Part shown: positions 25,135-33,944 of the stretch, one piece after another
How positions within the stretch are numbered: position 1 is the stretch's first letter
Layout: every line of letters begins with the position of its first letter
Source of the DNA: JAPPLB01 sp965206655
GTDB taxonomy: Bacteria > Acidobacteriota > Terriglobia > Bryobacterales > UBA6623
Direction: 5' to 3'
Length of the DNA stretch: 64,000 bases
NCBI GenBank assembly: GCA_965206655.1
Contig: CBDBKC010000034.1
Location: forward strand, 434,001 to 498,000
Made by a program: the position numbers and the translations under genes
The notes under the pieces: generated by a model
What the model was told of the DNA's origin: nothing
Database searches by the model: none
Seen by the model: the letters and a program-made list of their open reading frames with translations, nothing else

Positions 25135-26024
25135 TGGCCCGCATCGTCTATTGCAAATGGTGGCTCTCGGATTGGCTTTCATCTGAAACGCGCTTGTCGA
25201 TGACTGCGGCCGAGCGCGGCGTTTATCGAGATGCACTAGATCTCAACTATCAGGAGGGCTCGCTGCCTTCAAACGAAATTGCCTTGCAGCGGCTGCTGTG
25301 TGTAACCCCTGAAGAGTTCGCGCAGTGTTGGCCAACCGTGGCCCGGAAGTTCCAGAGCGACAGCAACGGGCGGCTCGTTAATAGCCGAGTGCTCCAGGTG
25401 CTCAAAGACGACAAAAAGTACAGCCGCAAGCAATCAGAGCGGGCGAAGCAGCGATGGCACTCGGGCGACAAGCCAGCGGACGAAGATGGCGATGCCACCG
25501 CTATGCCACCGCATAGCGAGCGCAATGCGGGCGCAATGCCAGCGCATGAATCCGGCAATGCCACCGCTATGCCTCCACAGCCACAGCCACAGCCATCTCC
25601 AAAGCCACACCAAAAGTCAAAAACGGTGCGCCCTACGGGCGCTAGTCAACCTCCGGTTGACGAATCCCTCCCCGATGCCCCCGATTTGGTTGCAATCTGG
25701 AACGCCGAATGCGGAACCCTTCCGAAAGTCCACAGTTGCGGCAAGTCGCGCCACCTCAAGATCAAGGCCCGGCTGAACGGATCGAAGAACGGCGCGTTCG
25801 CGGAGCAGTTCCGAGCGGCTGTGAGGAAATCCCAGGCCGTGCCGTTTCTCCAGGGGGACAACGATCGCGGCTGGAGGCTTAGCTTCGACTTCCTGGTAGC
25901 GAACGAGGACAACGTGGGGAAGGTACTAGAGGGCGTCTACGACGGCATCCCAGCTAAGCGCCTGACGGCCCACGAAGCGAACGCTGAGCTATTCCGCAAA
26001 CTGGAAGGAAGGCGGACGCAATGA
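25134..26024 (+). CDS. DUF1376 phage replication-organiser-like protein
   Basis: 296 residues. The N-terminal about 95 residues carry the DUF1376/YdaU pattern (WWLSDWLSSETRLSMTAAER then GVYRDALDLNYQEGSLP). A low-complexity linker follows at about residues 115-165 with near-repeats of GNATAMPPQ and a PQPQPQP run, then a C-terminal domain (about 180-295). Proteins of this kind act in phage replication initiation. It overlaps its downstream neighbour by 4 nt (ATGA). Confidence 0.75.
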   Translation: MARIVYCKWWLSDWLSSETRLSMTAAERGVYRDALDLNYQEGSLPSNEIALQRLLCVTPEEFAQCWPTVARKFQSDSNGRLVNSRVLQVLKDDKKYSRKQSERAKQRWHSGDKPADEDGDATAMPPHSERNAGAMPAHESGNATAMPPQPQPQPSPKPHQKSKTVRPTGASQPPVDESLPDAPDLVAIWNAECGTLPKVHSCGKSRHLKIKARLNGSKNGAFAEQFRAAVRKSQAVPFLQGDNDRGWRLSFDFLVANEDNVGKVLEGVYDGIPAKRLTAHEANAELFRKLEGRRTQ

Positions 26025-26629
26025 CAGACGCCGACAGAAGCGACTTTGATCGCAGCTTGCTGGCCGTGGCCGCATCATACAACCGAGCACTGACTGAGGA
26101 CGTACTAAACCTCTACTGGGGCATTCTCAAGGATGACTTGACGCTAGGCGAGTTCACCGAAGCGGTACAGCGTCACCTACGGGACGCCGACCGGGGCCGC
26201 AGGTTCCCTGTCGTGGCTGATATTCTCTGCCAGAACGCCGCTAGCAAGCCCGCCGCATGGCGGGTAGCCTGGGGCCTCATCGTACAGACGATGGAGGACT
26301 ACGGCGCTCACGAGTCAGTTCTGTTCACGGATCAGATTGCCACCGCCGTGGTTCGGAGTATGGGCGGATGGATCGCGCTTTGCAGAGCCGATCTTAACGA
26401 GCCATGGACAGAGCGGAAATTTGAGAGCACCTACAAAGAGTTCGCAGCCGCCGGGGTGAAGACGGTTAGGTACCTGCCAGGAATATTTGAGGCTGAGAAC
26501 CGAAGCAGAGGATACGCGGTTGCCCCACCTAGGGTTATCGGTGACGTGAATCTGCTCCCCGAGCCAGAACAGGTTGACGAAGAGGCGCGAAGGATGATTC
26601 AGCAACTCCCTAGAGAAGGGGCCACTTAA
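26021..26629 (+). CDS. Phage helicase-loader-like protein (DUF6475-like)
   Basis: 202 residues. The first about 85 residues (SYNRALTEDVLNLYWGILKD then LTLGEFTEAVQRHLRD and FPVVADI) match the pattern of small helical domains in phage replication proteins that follow DUF1376 genes. The C-terminal half (GGWIALCRADLNEPWTERKF) is also typical. Coupled to the preceding gene by ATGA overlap, so the two probably work together. Family name by recall; function by context. Confidence 0.6.
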   Translation: MTDADRSDFDRSLLAVAASYNRALTEDVLNLYWGILKDDLTLGEFTEAVQRHLRDADRGRRFPVVADILCQNAASKPAAWRVAWGLIVQTMEDYGAHESVLFTDQIATAVVRSMGGWIALCRADLNEPWTERKFESTYKEFAAAGVKTVRYLPGIFEAENRSRGYAVAPPRVIGDVNLLPEPEQVDEEARRMIQQLPREGAT

Positions 26630-26641
26630 AAGGATCAGCCG

Positions 26642-27127
26642 ATGACTAGCCTGACGCGTACCGGCTTGGACGAATCCCACGTCCCGAAACACCCAGCGAG
26701 ACGTCCCATTAGACATATCAAGACACCTAAAAAAGCGGCAGTTCTGGCAGCCTACCCGCACACCGGCACAGTCAAACAGGCTTGCGAAACCGCGAATGTG
26801 GCGCGAGGCAGCCATTATGAATGGCTCAAAACCGACCCAGAGTACGCCGCCGCGTTCGAGGATGCACGCGAGCAGTTTACAGAGTCTCTGGAAGCGGAAG
26901 CCGTCCGTCGGGCTCGCGAGGGCTACGAGGAACCTGTATTCCATAACGGGAAAATCATCGGCCACAGGCGCCGATTTTCCGACTTGTTGATGATCTTCCT
27001 ACTCAAGGCGAACAACCCGGACAGGTACCGGGAGACGATCAGGCAGGAGCACAACCGCCTCAACGATCAAACCGGCCTGCCTGTGATGGAAATACGTTAC
27101 GTCTCAGCGAATGGACATTTGCGTTGA
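26642..27127 (+). CDS. Phage terminase small subunit-like protein
   Basis: 161 residues. The pattern HTGTVKQACETANVARGSHY then EWLKTDPEYAAAFEDAREQF is the HTH that binds packaging-initiation DNA in terminase small subunits, followed by EAEAVRRAREGYEEPVF and RRRFSDLLMIFLLKANNPDR YRE-type text typical of this group. It starts 12 bp after the helicase-loader-like gene. No large terminase, portal or capsid gene follows, so the phage is a remnant. Confidence 0.75.
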   Translation: MTSLTRTGLDESHVPKHPARRPIRHIKTPKKAAVLAAYPHTGTVKQACETANVARGSHYEWLKTDPEYAAAFEDAREQFTESLEAEAVRRAREGYEEPVFHNGKIIGHRRRFSDLLMIFLLKANNPDRYRETIRQEHNRLNDQTGLPVMEIRYVSANGHLR

Positions 27128-27396
27128 TTCACAGCTTCCTTGAAGCGCTTCGAGTAGTCGTTTGCTCAAGATTTGGGCTCGACCACGAGTGCGAAATCTG
27201 AGTGCTGTGGAAGGAAGCTCGGAGGGGTGTCTGAAAAATCGCCAACACAGGAGCCCAGGAGCCTTTTTTCGGACGGCCACAACGAGCCACTTGCAGCACC
27301 TCGACCGGACCGACGCCTTGGCTCCCAGCGGCAAGGTTGTTGCATGCAGGACGGAAGAGGGAGTAGGATGTGGTTGCTGAAGATCCAAATCGGAAA
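27128..27396. other. Gene-free remnant between the phage module and IS1595 copy B
   Basis: I see no gene. The frame continuing across the IS1595 insertion site (from GTG 27370 through the empty site into 28454 onward) stays open into the gene at 28571, so part of that gene's upstream region lies here. Confidence 0.4.
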
Positions 27397-28445
27397 GTGG
27401 GGTATCCACTTGACTCAGGTGACCCCAAGATGTAGTATGCGGCCTCGTGGAGGATTACCCGCGCGATCTGCTCGAGTTCGAGGCGCGCTTCGCCACCGAA
27501 GAGGCCTGTCGCGACTATCTGGTCGCGCTGCGCTGGCGGGACGGGTTCCGTTGCCCCAACTGTGGGCTTGAGCGAGCTTGGCCGGTGCGCAAAGTATGGT
27601 TCGAATGTGCTGCCTGCGGTCGCCAAACGTCCGTCACGGCCGGTACGATCTTTCAGGACACACGCAAGCCGTTGCGGCTTTGGTTCCGAGCAATGTGGCA
27701 CGTCGTCTCGCAGAAGAGTTCGGTTCTGGGGTACGGAGTCAGCGCCTTGGGTTTGCAACGCGTTCTGGGACTGGGCAGCTACCAAACCGCCTGGGCTTGG
27801 ATGCACAAGCTGCGGCGGGCGATGGTGCGGCCGGGGCGCGAGCGTTTGACGGGCGTCGTCGAGGTGGATGAGACCTACTGGGGCGCGGAGGAGGAGGGCG
27901 TTCGCGGCCGCCAGATCGAGCGTAAAGGATTGATTGCAGTAGCCGCCGGAGGAGAGAGGCAGCGGGCTGGGGCGGATCCGTATGCAGCGCCTGCGCAACG
28001 CCTCGGCGGCCAGCTTGATGCCCTTCGTGGAGGAGTCGATCGAGCCAGGCAGCGTGGTTCGCACCGATGGCTGGCTGGGCTACGAGCCACTCGAGAAGAA
28101 GGGCTATCGGCACCACATCGTCTTCCTCAAGGGTCGCCGCGAGCAGGCGTCGGAATTGCTTCCGCTGGTGCACAAAGCGATCTCGCTGCTCAAGCGCTGG
28201 TTGCTGGGTACGCATCAAGGGGCGGTCAGCCACGAGCATTTGGACTACTATCTGGACGAATTCGTCTTCCGGTTCAACCGGCGCAGCTCACGTAGCCGGG
28301 GCAAGCTGTTCTACAGGCTGGTTCAGCAAGCGGTCGCTGTGGAGCCGACGCCGTATCGCTCGATCATCGCCCACTGGGACGCCGAGCCGTTCTGAACCCC
28401 AAACACAAGATGTTGGGGTCACCTGAGTCAAGTGGATACCCCACC
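27397..28445 (+). mobile_element. IS1595-family element, copy B (inactivated)
   Basis: A 1049-bp element with ends GTGGGGTATCCACTTGACTC and the inverse, flanked by the 8-bp target duplication ATCGGAAA (27389-27396 and 28446-28453). Almost identical to copy C at 51424 apart from a 15-nt insertion and single-base differences. Its transposase is frameshifted. Confidence 0.93.
27447..28395 (+). pseudogene. IS1595-family transposase, copy B, frameshifted
   Basis: The N-terminal frame runs from GTG 27447 (zinc ribbon FRCPNCGLERAW and CAACGRQTSV) through VEVDETYWGAEEEG. A one-base insertion near 27944-27950 (GCCGCCGG against GCCGCGG in copy C) shifts the frame; the C-terminal domain (SVVRTDGWLGYEPL, GTHQGAVSHEHLDYYLDEF) continues in the frame of 27982-28395. 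There is also a 15-nt insertion near 27717-27732 (SSVLGYG in place of NG). Non-functional unless suppressed. Confidence 0.88.
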
Positions 28446-28570
28446 ATCGGAAATTCTGGATTGCGTACGATAGGTTCTTACCCGCGAGGAATGAGGCTTA
28501 CTTCGTTCTGCCCAAGCCGAAGCCCTGCCGCTATGGCATGACGGACTGTTTGCCAAGGAGAGAAGACGAA

Positions 28571-29140
28571 ATGAGTTGCGAAGAGGAAGAAAAACGGGTT
28601 GAGCGAGCAAAGAAGGACCTTGAAAACGCGGAATTTGCCTACGACGGGTGCATAGCATCTGAGGGGGGATCTAACGCACCCCCAGGCGCATGCTATTGGC
28701 ATTTAGGAGACATTAGTGAAGCCCAAAGCGAACTCGATGATGCTCAGGCGGCGCTGAGAACATGTAGAACGGACGCTCCCCCACAGCCCGGAGTGGAGAG
28801 TGCAGAAGGTTACGTGGTCTTCCTGAGGGTTCATGATCTGAAGACTGGTTGGGGCCAAGCTGGGGACGAGTTAGATGGAGAGGTTGTTTTTAAGCTCGAC
28901 AGAGCGCCGGGAAAGGCGTTTGGATTTGCGTTGCGCGAGGACGAGAATCACCCGCAAAGACAGGGGATGCTTTCTCTGTTGAGAGATGCACTGATTCATC
29001 AAATCGCAGTCAAAACCGACTACCGCGTGGATAGACCCTCCCAAGACAATCATCTTGCATTTCGAGTCGAGCTCATTAAACCGCGCCCGGTCCCAAGAAC
29101 ACCGGAATCGAGAAATCCTGGCGAACTCGTCAAGGGGTAG
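28571..29140 (+). CDS. Uncharacterised protein with N-terminal coiled coil
   Basis: 189 residues from ATG 28571 (GGAG at about 28557-28560 as ribosome-binding site). The first about 75 residues are highly charged and helical (CEEEEKRVERAKKDLENAEF and SEAQSELDDAQAALRTC) with a Cys/Gly-rich insert. The remainder (VVFLRVHDLKTGWGQAGDEL then GEVVFKLDRAPGKAFGFALR) looks like a beta-rich domain. The frame is also open upstream to ATG 28538 and beyond, across the IS1595 empty site to about 27370, so a longer ancestral protein is possible. Not recognised. Confidence 0.5.
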   Translation: MSCEEEEKRVERAKKDLENAEFAYDGCIASEGGSNAPPGACYWHLGDISEAQSELDDAQAALRTCRTDAPPQPGVESAEGYVVFLRVHDLKTGWGQAGDELDGEVVFKLDRAPGKAFGFALREDENHPQRQGMLSLLRDALIHQIAVKTDYRVDRPSQDNHLAFRVELIKPRPVPRTPESRNPGELVKG

Positions 29141-29214
29141 TGGGGCCGGCCAAAGGTGCCAACGGCACTCCCCGAAGTCCTCCTGCCGTTCGGTGAACCC
29201 CGGAGGAAGGGCGA

Positions 29215-29973
29215 CTATTGGTCAACCGTAGTTGAGACTTCGACTCTGTTCGTCTGGACAGCAAGCGCTAACTTCTCAATCTGAAGCTTGCCATCGATCT
29301 CGACCGGAAGCATCAGTCGAACATCAGGCTCCGTCAGTAGGCTGTGAGCGTACCATTGCTCAATCCAGCCACCCTCGTATTTCACAGCTTGGGTGGGAAC
29401 CAAGTCGTCGGTATGGGTTGTGCCTGAGGGAATGAGGGCATCTGCCTTGGGATTGGCAAAGTCAGTGTATTTCCCGCCCATACCATTCAGCTTGAAGTTC
29501 AACGTACCGGCGGTCAACGTCAGTAGATCGTACTTGAGGATGATGTCTTTGTCAGTCTGGTTCCGCATGATAATCCCCAAACGCGAGCCCTTTGAATCGA
29601 ACGAATATTTGACCCCGTCGCTTTCCAGGTCCTCGATCGAGTAAATCGCTTTTGCTGTCAACGAGATGCTCGACTCTTTCCACTTGAAGCCGACGTTGCG
29701 AACGGTGAAGTAAAAGGGCTGTGTACCACTGACGTTCGTGAAGTTCAGGGGCGTATTTCCTCGACTCTTTTGGTCGCTGAAATCGAAAGGCAATGAAACC
29801 GATTGAATCGGCCTCTTCGTGGTCAGCACCGCAGACAATTTATGCTCCAAAAATCCACTCTTCCAAACGATGTTCGTCAAGCACAAGTCGCCCTCGCACG
29901 CATCAGGAATCTCAACCTTTGCGGCGATGCCTAGGCTAGTAAACAACAGCAAAGAAGTCAGCAGAGCTTTCAT
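29215..29973 (-). CDS. Secreted protein of unknown function
   Basis: 252 residues with a signal peptide MKALLTSLLLFTSLGIAAKV. The mature part is beta-rich (QSVSLPFDFSDQ, FYFTVRNVGFKWKESSISLT) and includes two cysteines in DACEGDLCLTN. Not recognised. ATG 29973 is exactly at the outer edge of an IS21 element (TG at 29973-29974 on the plus strand), so the native promoter and leader are gone, and the first codon uses an IS-derived base. Expression would depend on outward transcription from the IS. Confidence 0.6.
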   Translation of the reverse strand: MKALLTSLLLFTSLGIAAKVEIPDACEGDLCLTNIVWKSGFLEHKLSAVLTTKRPIQSVSLPFDFSDQKSRGNTPLNFTNVSGTQPFYFTVRNVGFKWKESSISLTAKAIYSIEDLESDGVKYSFDSKGSRLGIIMRNQTDKDIILKYDLLTLTAGTLNFKLNGMGGKYTDFANPKADALIPSGTTHTDDLVPTQAVKYEGGWIEQWYAHSLLTEPDVRLMLPVEIDGKLQIEKLALAVQTNRVEVSTTVDQ

Positions 29974-30099
29974 GTGAGAACGGCGGAGCCAAAATAGACC
30001 ACAGAGCGGCGATTCTAAGCCGCGTGAGGGCGGCGCAAAATTAGACCGCCCAGGTGGTCCGCGTAGCATCCCCGAGGTGTTTTGTGGAACACCGGAGGG

Positions 30100-31599
30100 A
30101 TGTATCAAGTGGAGCTATACGCTCAAGTACGGCGGAGTGTCATCGTTGAGGGGCTGAGTGAACGCGAGGCCGTCAAACGGTTCGGTTTGGCGCGGGAGAC
30201 GGTGCGCAAGATGCTGCGCTACAAGGCGCCGCCGGGCTATCGGCGGCGTCAACCGGTGAAGCGGCCGAAGCTGGATTCGTTCACAGGAATCATTGATCAG
30301 ATACTGCTTGACGATCAGCAGCAGCCGAGGAAACAGCGTCACACGGCACAGCGCATCTTCGACCGCTTGCGCGACGAGTACGACTTCACGGGCGGTTACA
30401 CAATCATCAAGGACTACGTTCGCGAGAAGAAGCTGGGCGGTCAAGAGATGTTTGTGCCGCTGGCACATCCTCCTGGCGATGCGCAAGCTGACTTCGGTGA
30501 AGCACTGGTTGTCATTGACGGAGTGCAGCGTAAGGCCCACTTCTTGGTGGTCGATCTACCGCACAGCGATGACGCCTTTGTAAAAGCCTTTCCCGCCGAG
30601 ACGACGGAAGCCTTTTGCGAAGGACACAACGCCGCGTTTCGCTACTTTGGCGGTGTGCCGCGCAGCATTGTCTACGACAACACGAAGTTGGCGGTAGCAA
30701 GGATTCTCGGCGACGGTACGCGCAAACGCACACGAGCGTTCAGTGAGTTGCAGTCGCACTACTTGTTCGCTGATCGTTTCGGCCGGCCAGGCAAGGGTAA
30801 CGACAAAGGCAAGGTGGAAGGCTTGGTGGGCTATGGGCGGCGCAACTTCATGGTGCCGATCCCCCGGTTCTCGAGTTGGGAAGCCTTCAACGAACACCTC
30901 GAAGCCAAGTGCCGCAAGAACCGTGAGCGGCGCTTGCGGCGACACACCGAAACGATCGGAGAACGCTTTGAGCGCGACGCGAAAGCGTTGCTGCCATTGC
31001 CGTCCGCGCCCTACGATGCCTGCGACAAACGTACGACCCGGGTGACGTCGTTGTCGCTGGTGCGCTATCGGACCAACGACTACTCGGTGCCGACGCGCTA
31101 CGGCCATCGCCAGGTGTTGCTCAAAGCCTATGTGGACGAAGTAGTGATCTGTTGCGGCAGCGAAGAGATCGCACGCCACCGGCGCAGTTACGAACGCGAA
31201 GAGTTGATCTTCGATCCCGTCCATTATCTGGCGTTGCTGGAGCGCAAGACGAATGCGCTCGATCAAGCCGCGCCGTTGGTGGGTTGGGATCTACCGCCCG
31301 AGTTTCCGCGATTACGACGCCTGCTCGAAGTCCGCTTGGGCAAAGCGGGCAAGCGCGAGTACGTGCAGGTGTTGCGTCTGCTGGAGGACTTTCGGCTGGA
31401 GCATGTTGCGGCGGCGGTGCGCCAAGCCTGCGAACTGGGAACGATCGGCTTCGACGCCGTCAAGCATCTGTTGCTGTGCGCGATCGAACAACGTCCGCCA
31501 CGGCTGGACTTAACGAAGTATCCTCACCTGCCGACGGCTCAAGTCGAGCAGACTTCGGCAGCGTCCTATCTCGCGCTCTTGGGGCAAGGAGCGGGCTGA
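30100..31599 (+). CDS. istA: IS21-family transposase IstA
   Basis: 499 residues from ATG 30100. N-terminal HTH (LSEREAVKRFGLARETVRKM), DDE core with DAQADFGEALVV, RSIVYDNTKLAV and KGKVEGLVGYGRRNF, and a C-terminal beta-barrel region (YSVPTRYGHRQVLLKAY). An in-frame TTG at 30082 would add six residues. The stop TGA overlaps the IstB ATG (TGATG). Confidence 0.92.
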   Translation: MYQVELYAQVRRSVIVEGLSEREAVKRFGLARETVRKMLRYKAPPGYRRRQPVKRPKLDSFTGIIDQILLDDQQQPRKQRHTAQRIFDRLRDEYDFTGGYTIIKDYVREKKLGGQEMFVPLAHPPGDAQADFGEALVVIDGVQRKAHFLVVDLPHSDDAFVKAFPAETTEAFCEGHNAAFRYFGGVPRSIVYDNTKLAVARILGDGTRKRTRAFSELQSHYLFADRFGRPGKGNDKGKVEGLVGYGRRNFMVPIPRFSSWEAFNEHLEAKCRKNRERRLRRHTETIGERFERDAKALLPLPSAPYDACDKRTTRVTSLSLVRYRTNDYSVPTRYGHRQVLLKAYVDEVVICCGSEEIARHRRSYEREELIFDPVHYLALLERKTNALDQAAPLVGWDLPPEFPRLRRLLEVRLGKAGKREYVQVLRLLEDFRLEHVAAAVRQACELGTIGFDAVKHLLLCAIEQRPPRLDLTKYPHLPTAQVEQTSAASYLALLGQGAG

Positions 31600-32360
31600 T
31601 GGCGAAGTCGAATCTCTTACTGGAAGCCCATCTGAAAGCGTTGCGGCTGCCGACTTTCCTGCGCGAGTACGACAAAGTGGCGCGGCAATGCGCCGCCGAG
31701 GGCTTGGACTGTAGGAGCTTCCTGAAGCAACTCTGCGAGTTGGAACTGCTCGACCGAGATCAGCGGGCGACTGAACGTCGCATCAAAGCAGCCAAGTTTC
31801 CCGTGACGAAAAGTCTCGACACATTCGACTTCCTAGCGTTGCCTTCGTTAAACAAGAAGCTCGTGCTGGAGCTGGCGCGCTGTGAGTTCATCGACCGTCG
31901 CGAGAACGTCTTGGCTCTGGGCAACTCCGGCACCGGCAAGACGCATCTCGCCCTGGCGCTAGGCCTGGCCGCTTGTCAGAGCGGTTATCGAACACGCTTC
32001 ACCACGGCTGCGGCACTGGTCAATGAACTGCTCGAAGCCCGCGACGAGCGACGGCTGCTGCGCTTCCAAAAACAACTTGCCAAGCAGGATCTGCTGATCG
32101 TCGATGAACTGGGCTATGTGCCGCTGTCGAAGACCGGCGCTGAGCTGCTGTTCGAGATCTTCTCGCAACGCTATGAACAAGGCTCCACGATGCTGACCTC
32201 AAACTTGCCGTTCACCGAGTGGACAGAGGTGCTCGGGTCCGAGCGCATGACCGGCGCTCTGCTCGATCGCCTCACCCACCACGTTCACATCCTGGAGATG
32301 AACGGCGAAAGCTTCCGCCTCAAACAGAGTCAAAAGAAACGGTCTCGCTCTTCCGACTGA
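31599..32360 (+). CDS. istB: IS21-family helper ATPase IstB
   Basis: 253 residues, DnaC-like AAA+ ATPase. Walker A is GNSGTGKTHLALAL, Walker B LLIVDELGYVPL, sensor region LTSNLPFTEW, and the terminal IstB motif DRLTHHVHILEMNGESFR. It selects targets and activates IstA. Intact, coupled to istA by TGATG overlap. Confidence 0.93.
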   Translation: MAKSNLLLEAHLKALRLPTFLREYDKVARQCAAEGLDCRSFLKQLCELELLDRDQRATERRIKAAKFPVTKSLDTFDFLALPSLNKKLVLELARCEFIDRRENVLALGNSGTGKTHLALALGLAACQSGYRTRFTTAAALVNELLEARDERRLLRFQKQLAKQDLLIVDELGYVPLSKTGAELLFEIFSQRYEQGSTMLTSNLPFTEWTEVLGSERMTGALLDRLTHHVHILEMNGESFRLKQSQKKRSRSSD

Positions 32361-32540
32361 CCCGCCCGCCGCTCGCGCCGGTTTTCGTGGGCCGCCTTCC
32401 ACTACGCCTGGGTCGCCCTAAAGGGCGCCCTCAGGCTCCGTTCCAGCCGTCCCACGAAAACCGCTACCACTCCCCCAACTGGTCTAGTTTTACTCCGCCG
32501 AAGTGGTCTAATTTCTCTCCGCCCTTGACATACGGGCTTT

Positions 32541-32795
32541 TGTGTTGAAACTTGTTGAAACTGATTGGTCTAGGGTGCTTTGAGCAGCTACAAAATCAGC
32601 TACAGTACGGTTTCCTGCGCACGCTCCGATTGGCCGCAGATCCGGGCAGAAATGGCAAAGAGAACACCATCGAGAGAACGCTCGTCAGGATCCGTAAGTG
32701 GACTCCGAATACCGACCATGTGGCTGCGTGCATAGAGATTGCGGCCGTGTGGAGGGGCTGGATTAACCCTTCGCCGTCAGGGTGGATCTGGCGCC
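32541..32795 (-). repeat. Dispersed diverged repeat, family 1, copy 1
   Basis: About 250 bp matching 47222-47475 and, in its distal half, 58267-58430. Shared blocks on the plus strand: GTGTTGAAACTTGTT, GATTGGTCTAGGGTGCTTTG, GCTACAAAATCA, AACCCTTCGCCGT. Read on the minus strand the copies align as peptides (DGEGL[N/I]QP[V/L]H, V[A/D]DFVA[A/V]QSTLDQ), with many differences conservative, suggesting decayed coding sequence. Confidence 0.65.
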
Positions 32796-32870
32796 TCCAA
32801 GGCACCGGGCTCACTTCCGGAGAACCCACTATCGGCTTCTCTATGCGTACCACGGTACAATCGGACCGCT

Positions 32871-32935
32871 GTGATCGTCCAAACCATCTCGCATTACCGG
32901 ATCACGGAGAAGCTTGGTGAGGGTGGGATGGGCCT
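32871..32935 (+). pseudogene. Serine/threonine protein kinase relic, N-terminal 21 codons
   Basis: GTG 32871 begins VIVQTISHYRITEKLGEGGM, the N-terminus of acidobacterial-type receptor kinases up to the glycine-rich loop. Homology stops at GGMG, exactly where VVYKAED would follow. TACAAT at 32856-32861 lies 9 nt before the start and may be its old promoter. Confidence 0.7.
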
Positions 32936-33099
32936 TCCGGTCCGTGACGTGAGGCGTACGTTCGACATCACGAACGAGCAGCCCGTCCGGTGTCCTATGA
33001 GATCGCTCGCCAGCGGTCACTCTTAAGAGGATCGTCCTGAAGCAAGTCCCAAGAGAACTCGAAGCCGTGGCTCCCTCCTGCCTACGGGTCGCGTGTGTG

Positions 33100-33876
33100 A
33101 TGGCTCAGGTCGTCACATCGCTGATGCTTTTGCTTCTCGGGTGCGCAACGAACCTCAGCGCTGCCTCCCCTGCCGAGGCTACACCGCAGCGGCCAACTTT
33201 CTCCAACGACAATTCGACCACAGCCCCCGGGACGGTCGAAGTGCAGCTTGGAGGGGTCGGCAACGGAGAGTTCTTCGGGCTTCCGACGGTTTTCAAGTTC
33301 ACACCGGACGCACCGCAAGGCGTCACGAGCGGTATGGAATTCAGTGTGGGCTTCGACTCTATCTCAAGCGTGGAAATGGGGAGCAGCCGTGACGCGCGCT
33401 TCGGCGACCGAATCGGCTTCGCTATCCGCAAAGCTCTCTACGAGAGTGGCGGATTTTCCTTCGGCGTAGCCCCCCAAGCAGTCTTCTTGCTGCGCGATGA
33501 AGAGGGGGCGCGTTTGGGCGCTTCCGCAATCGCCGTGTATAGCTTCGGGCCCAACAGCTTGGTCACCAACCTGGTTTGGTCCGCGGCGACAGACGCATCA
33601 GAGAACAATCCGTCGCGCCAGACCAGCGTGATCGCAGGTTACTCACGGACACTCGGCTCAGGACCGCGTTCAAGCCGTGCGGCGGCTTTCGCCGAATACC
33701 TGCAGGAATTCCCGACCGGCCAGCCCTTCCGGGTTTCCCTTATGCAAGGGATCAGCTACCGCTTGCGTCCCGACCTAGTTCTCGACTTTTCGATGGGACA
33801 AAACGGACTGGCGGCAACGCCATTTGATCTTGTCTTCGCCACCGGACTGACCTACAACCTCGGTCGGCTCTTCTGA
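33100..33876 (+). CDS. Predicted outer-membrane beta-barrel protein
   Basis: 258 residues from ATG 33100, with signal MAQVVTSLMLLLLGCATNLS; the LLLGC could be a lipobox. The mature part is rich in alternating amphipathic strands with FSNDNSTTAPGTVEVQLGG near the start and ends in FATGLTYNLGRLF, whose final Phe fits outer-membrane insertion. It resembles small transporter-like porins of the phenol-degradation-associated type; the substrate is unknown. An upstream in-frame GTG (33067) is less likely. It lies between two fragments of a protein kinase. Confidence 0.6.
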   Translation: MAQVVTSLMLLLLGCATNLSAASPAEATPQRPTFSNDNSTTAPGTVEVQLGGVGNGEFFGLPTVFKFTPDAPQGVTSGMEFSVGFDSISSVEMGSSRDARFGDRIGFAIRKALYESGGFSFGVAPQAVFLLRDEEGARLGASAIAVYSFGPNSLVTNLVWSAATDASENNPSRQTSVIAGYSRTLGSGPRSSRAAAFAEYLQEFPTGQPFRVSLMQGISYRLRPDLVLDFSMGQNGLAATPFDLVFATGLTYNLGRLF

Positions 33877-33944
33877 CGCCTTTGGGGGCCTAATGGTCCG
33901 GACTGAGGCCTGCAGGCAGAACCAGTCCGGCATCTACAGCCGAT

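Larger units (their letters stand above)
29973..32530 (+). mobile_element. IS21-family element
   Basis: About 2.56 kb with 5'-TG...CA-3' ends. Each end has two related sub-repeats: left GGCGGAGCCAAAATAGACCA (about 29981) and GGCGGCGCAAAATTAGACCG (about 30030); right inverted GGCGGAGAGAAATTAGACCA and CGGCGGAGTAAAACTAGACC (about 32485-32525). Such multiple terminal repeats and the istA/istB pair define IS21. The flanks (CTTTCA and TACGGG) show no shared target duplication, so one flank may have been rearranged. Confidence 0.88.

Noticed and set aside
25550..25625. Possible CRISPR-like or microsatellite repeats in the DUF1376 gene
   Set aside because: Short near-repeats encode an in-frame Pro/Gln-rich linker; there is no repeat-spacer structure.
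27129..28064. 311-codon minus-strand frame over IS1595 copy B
   Set aside because: Antisense to the transposase with zinc ribbon and DDE motifs; shared shadow frames appear at copy C.
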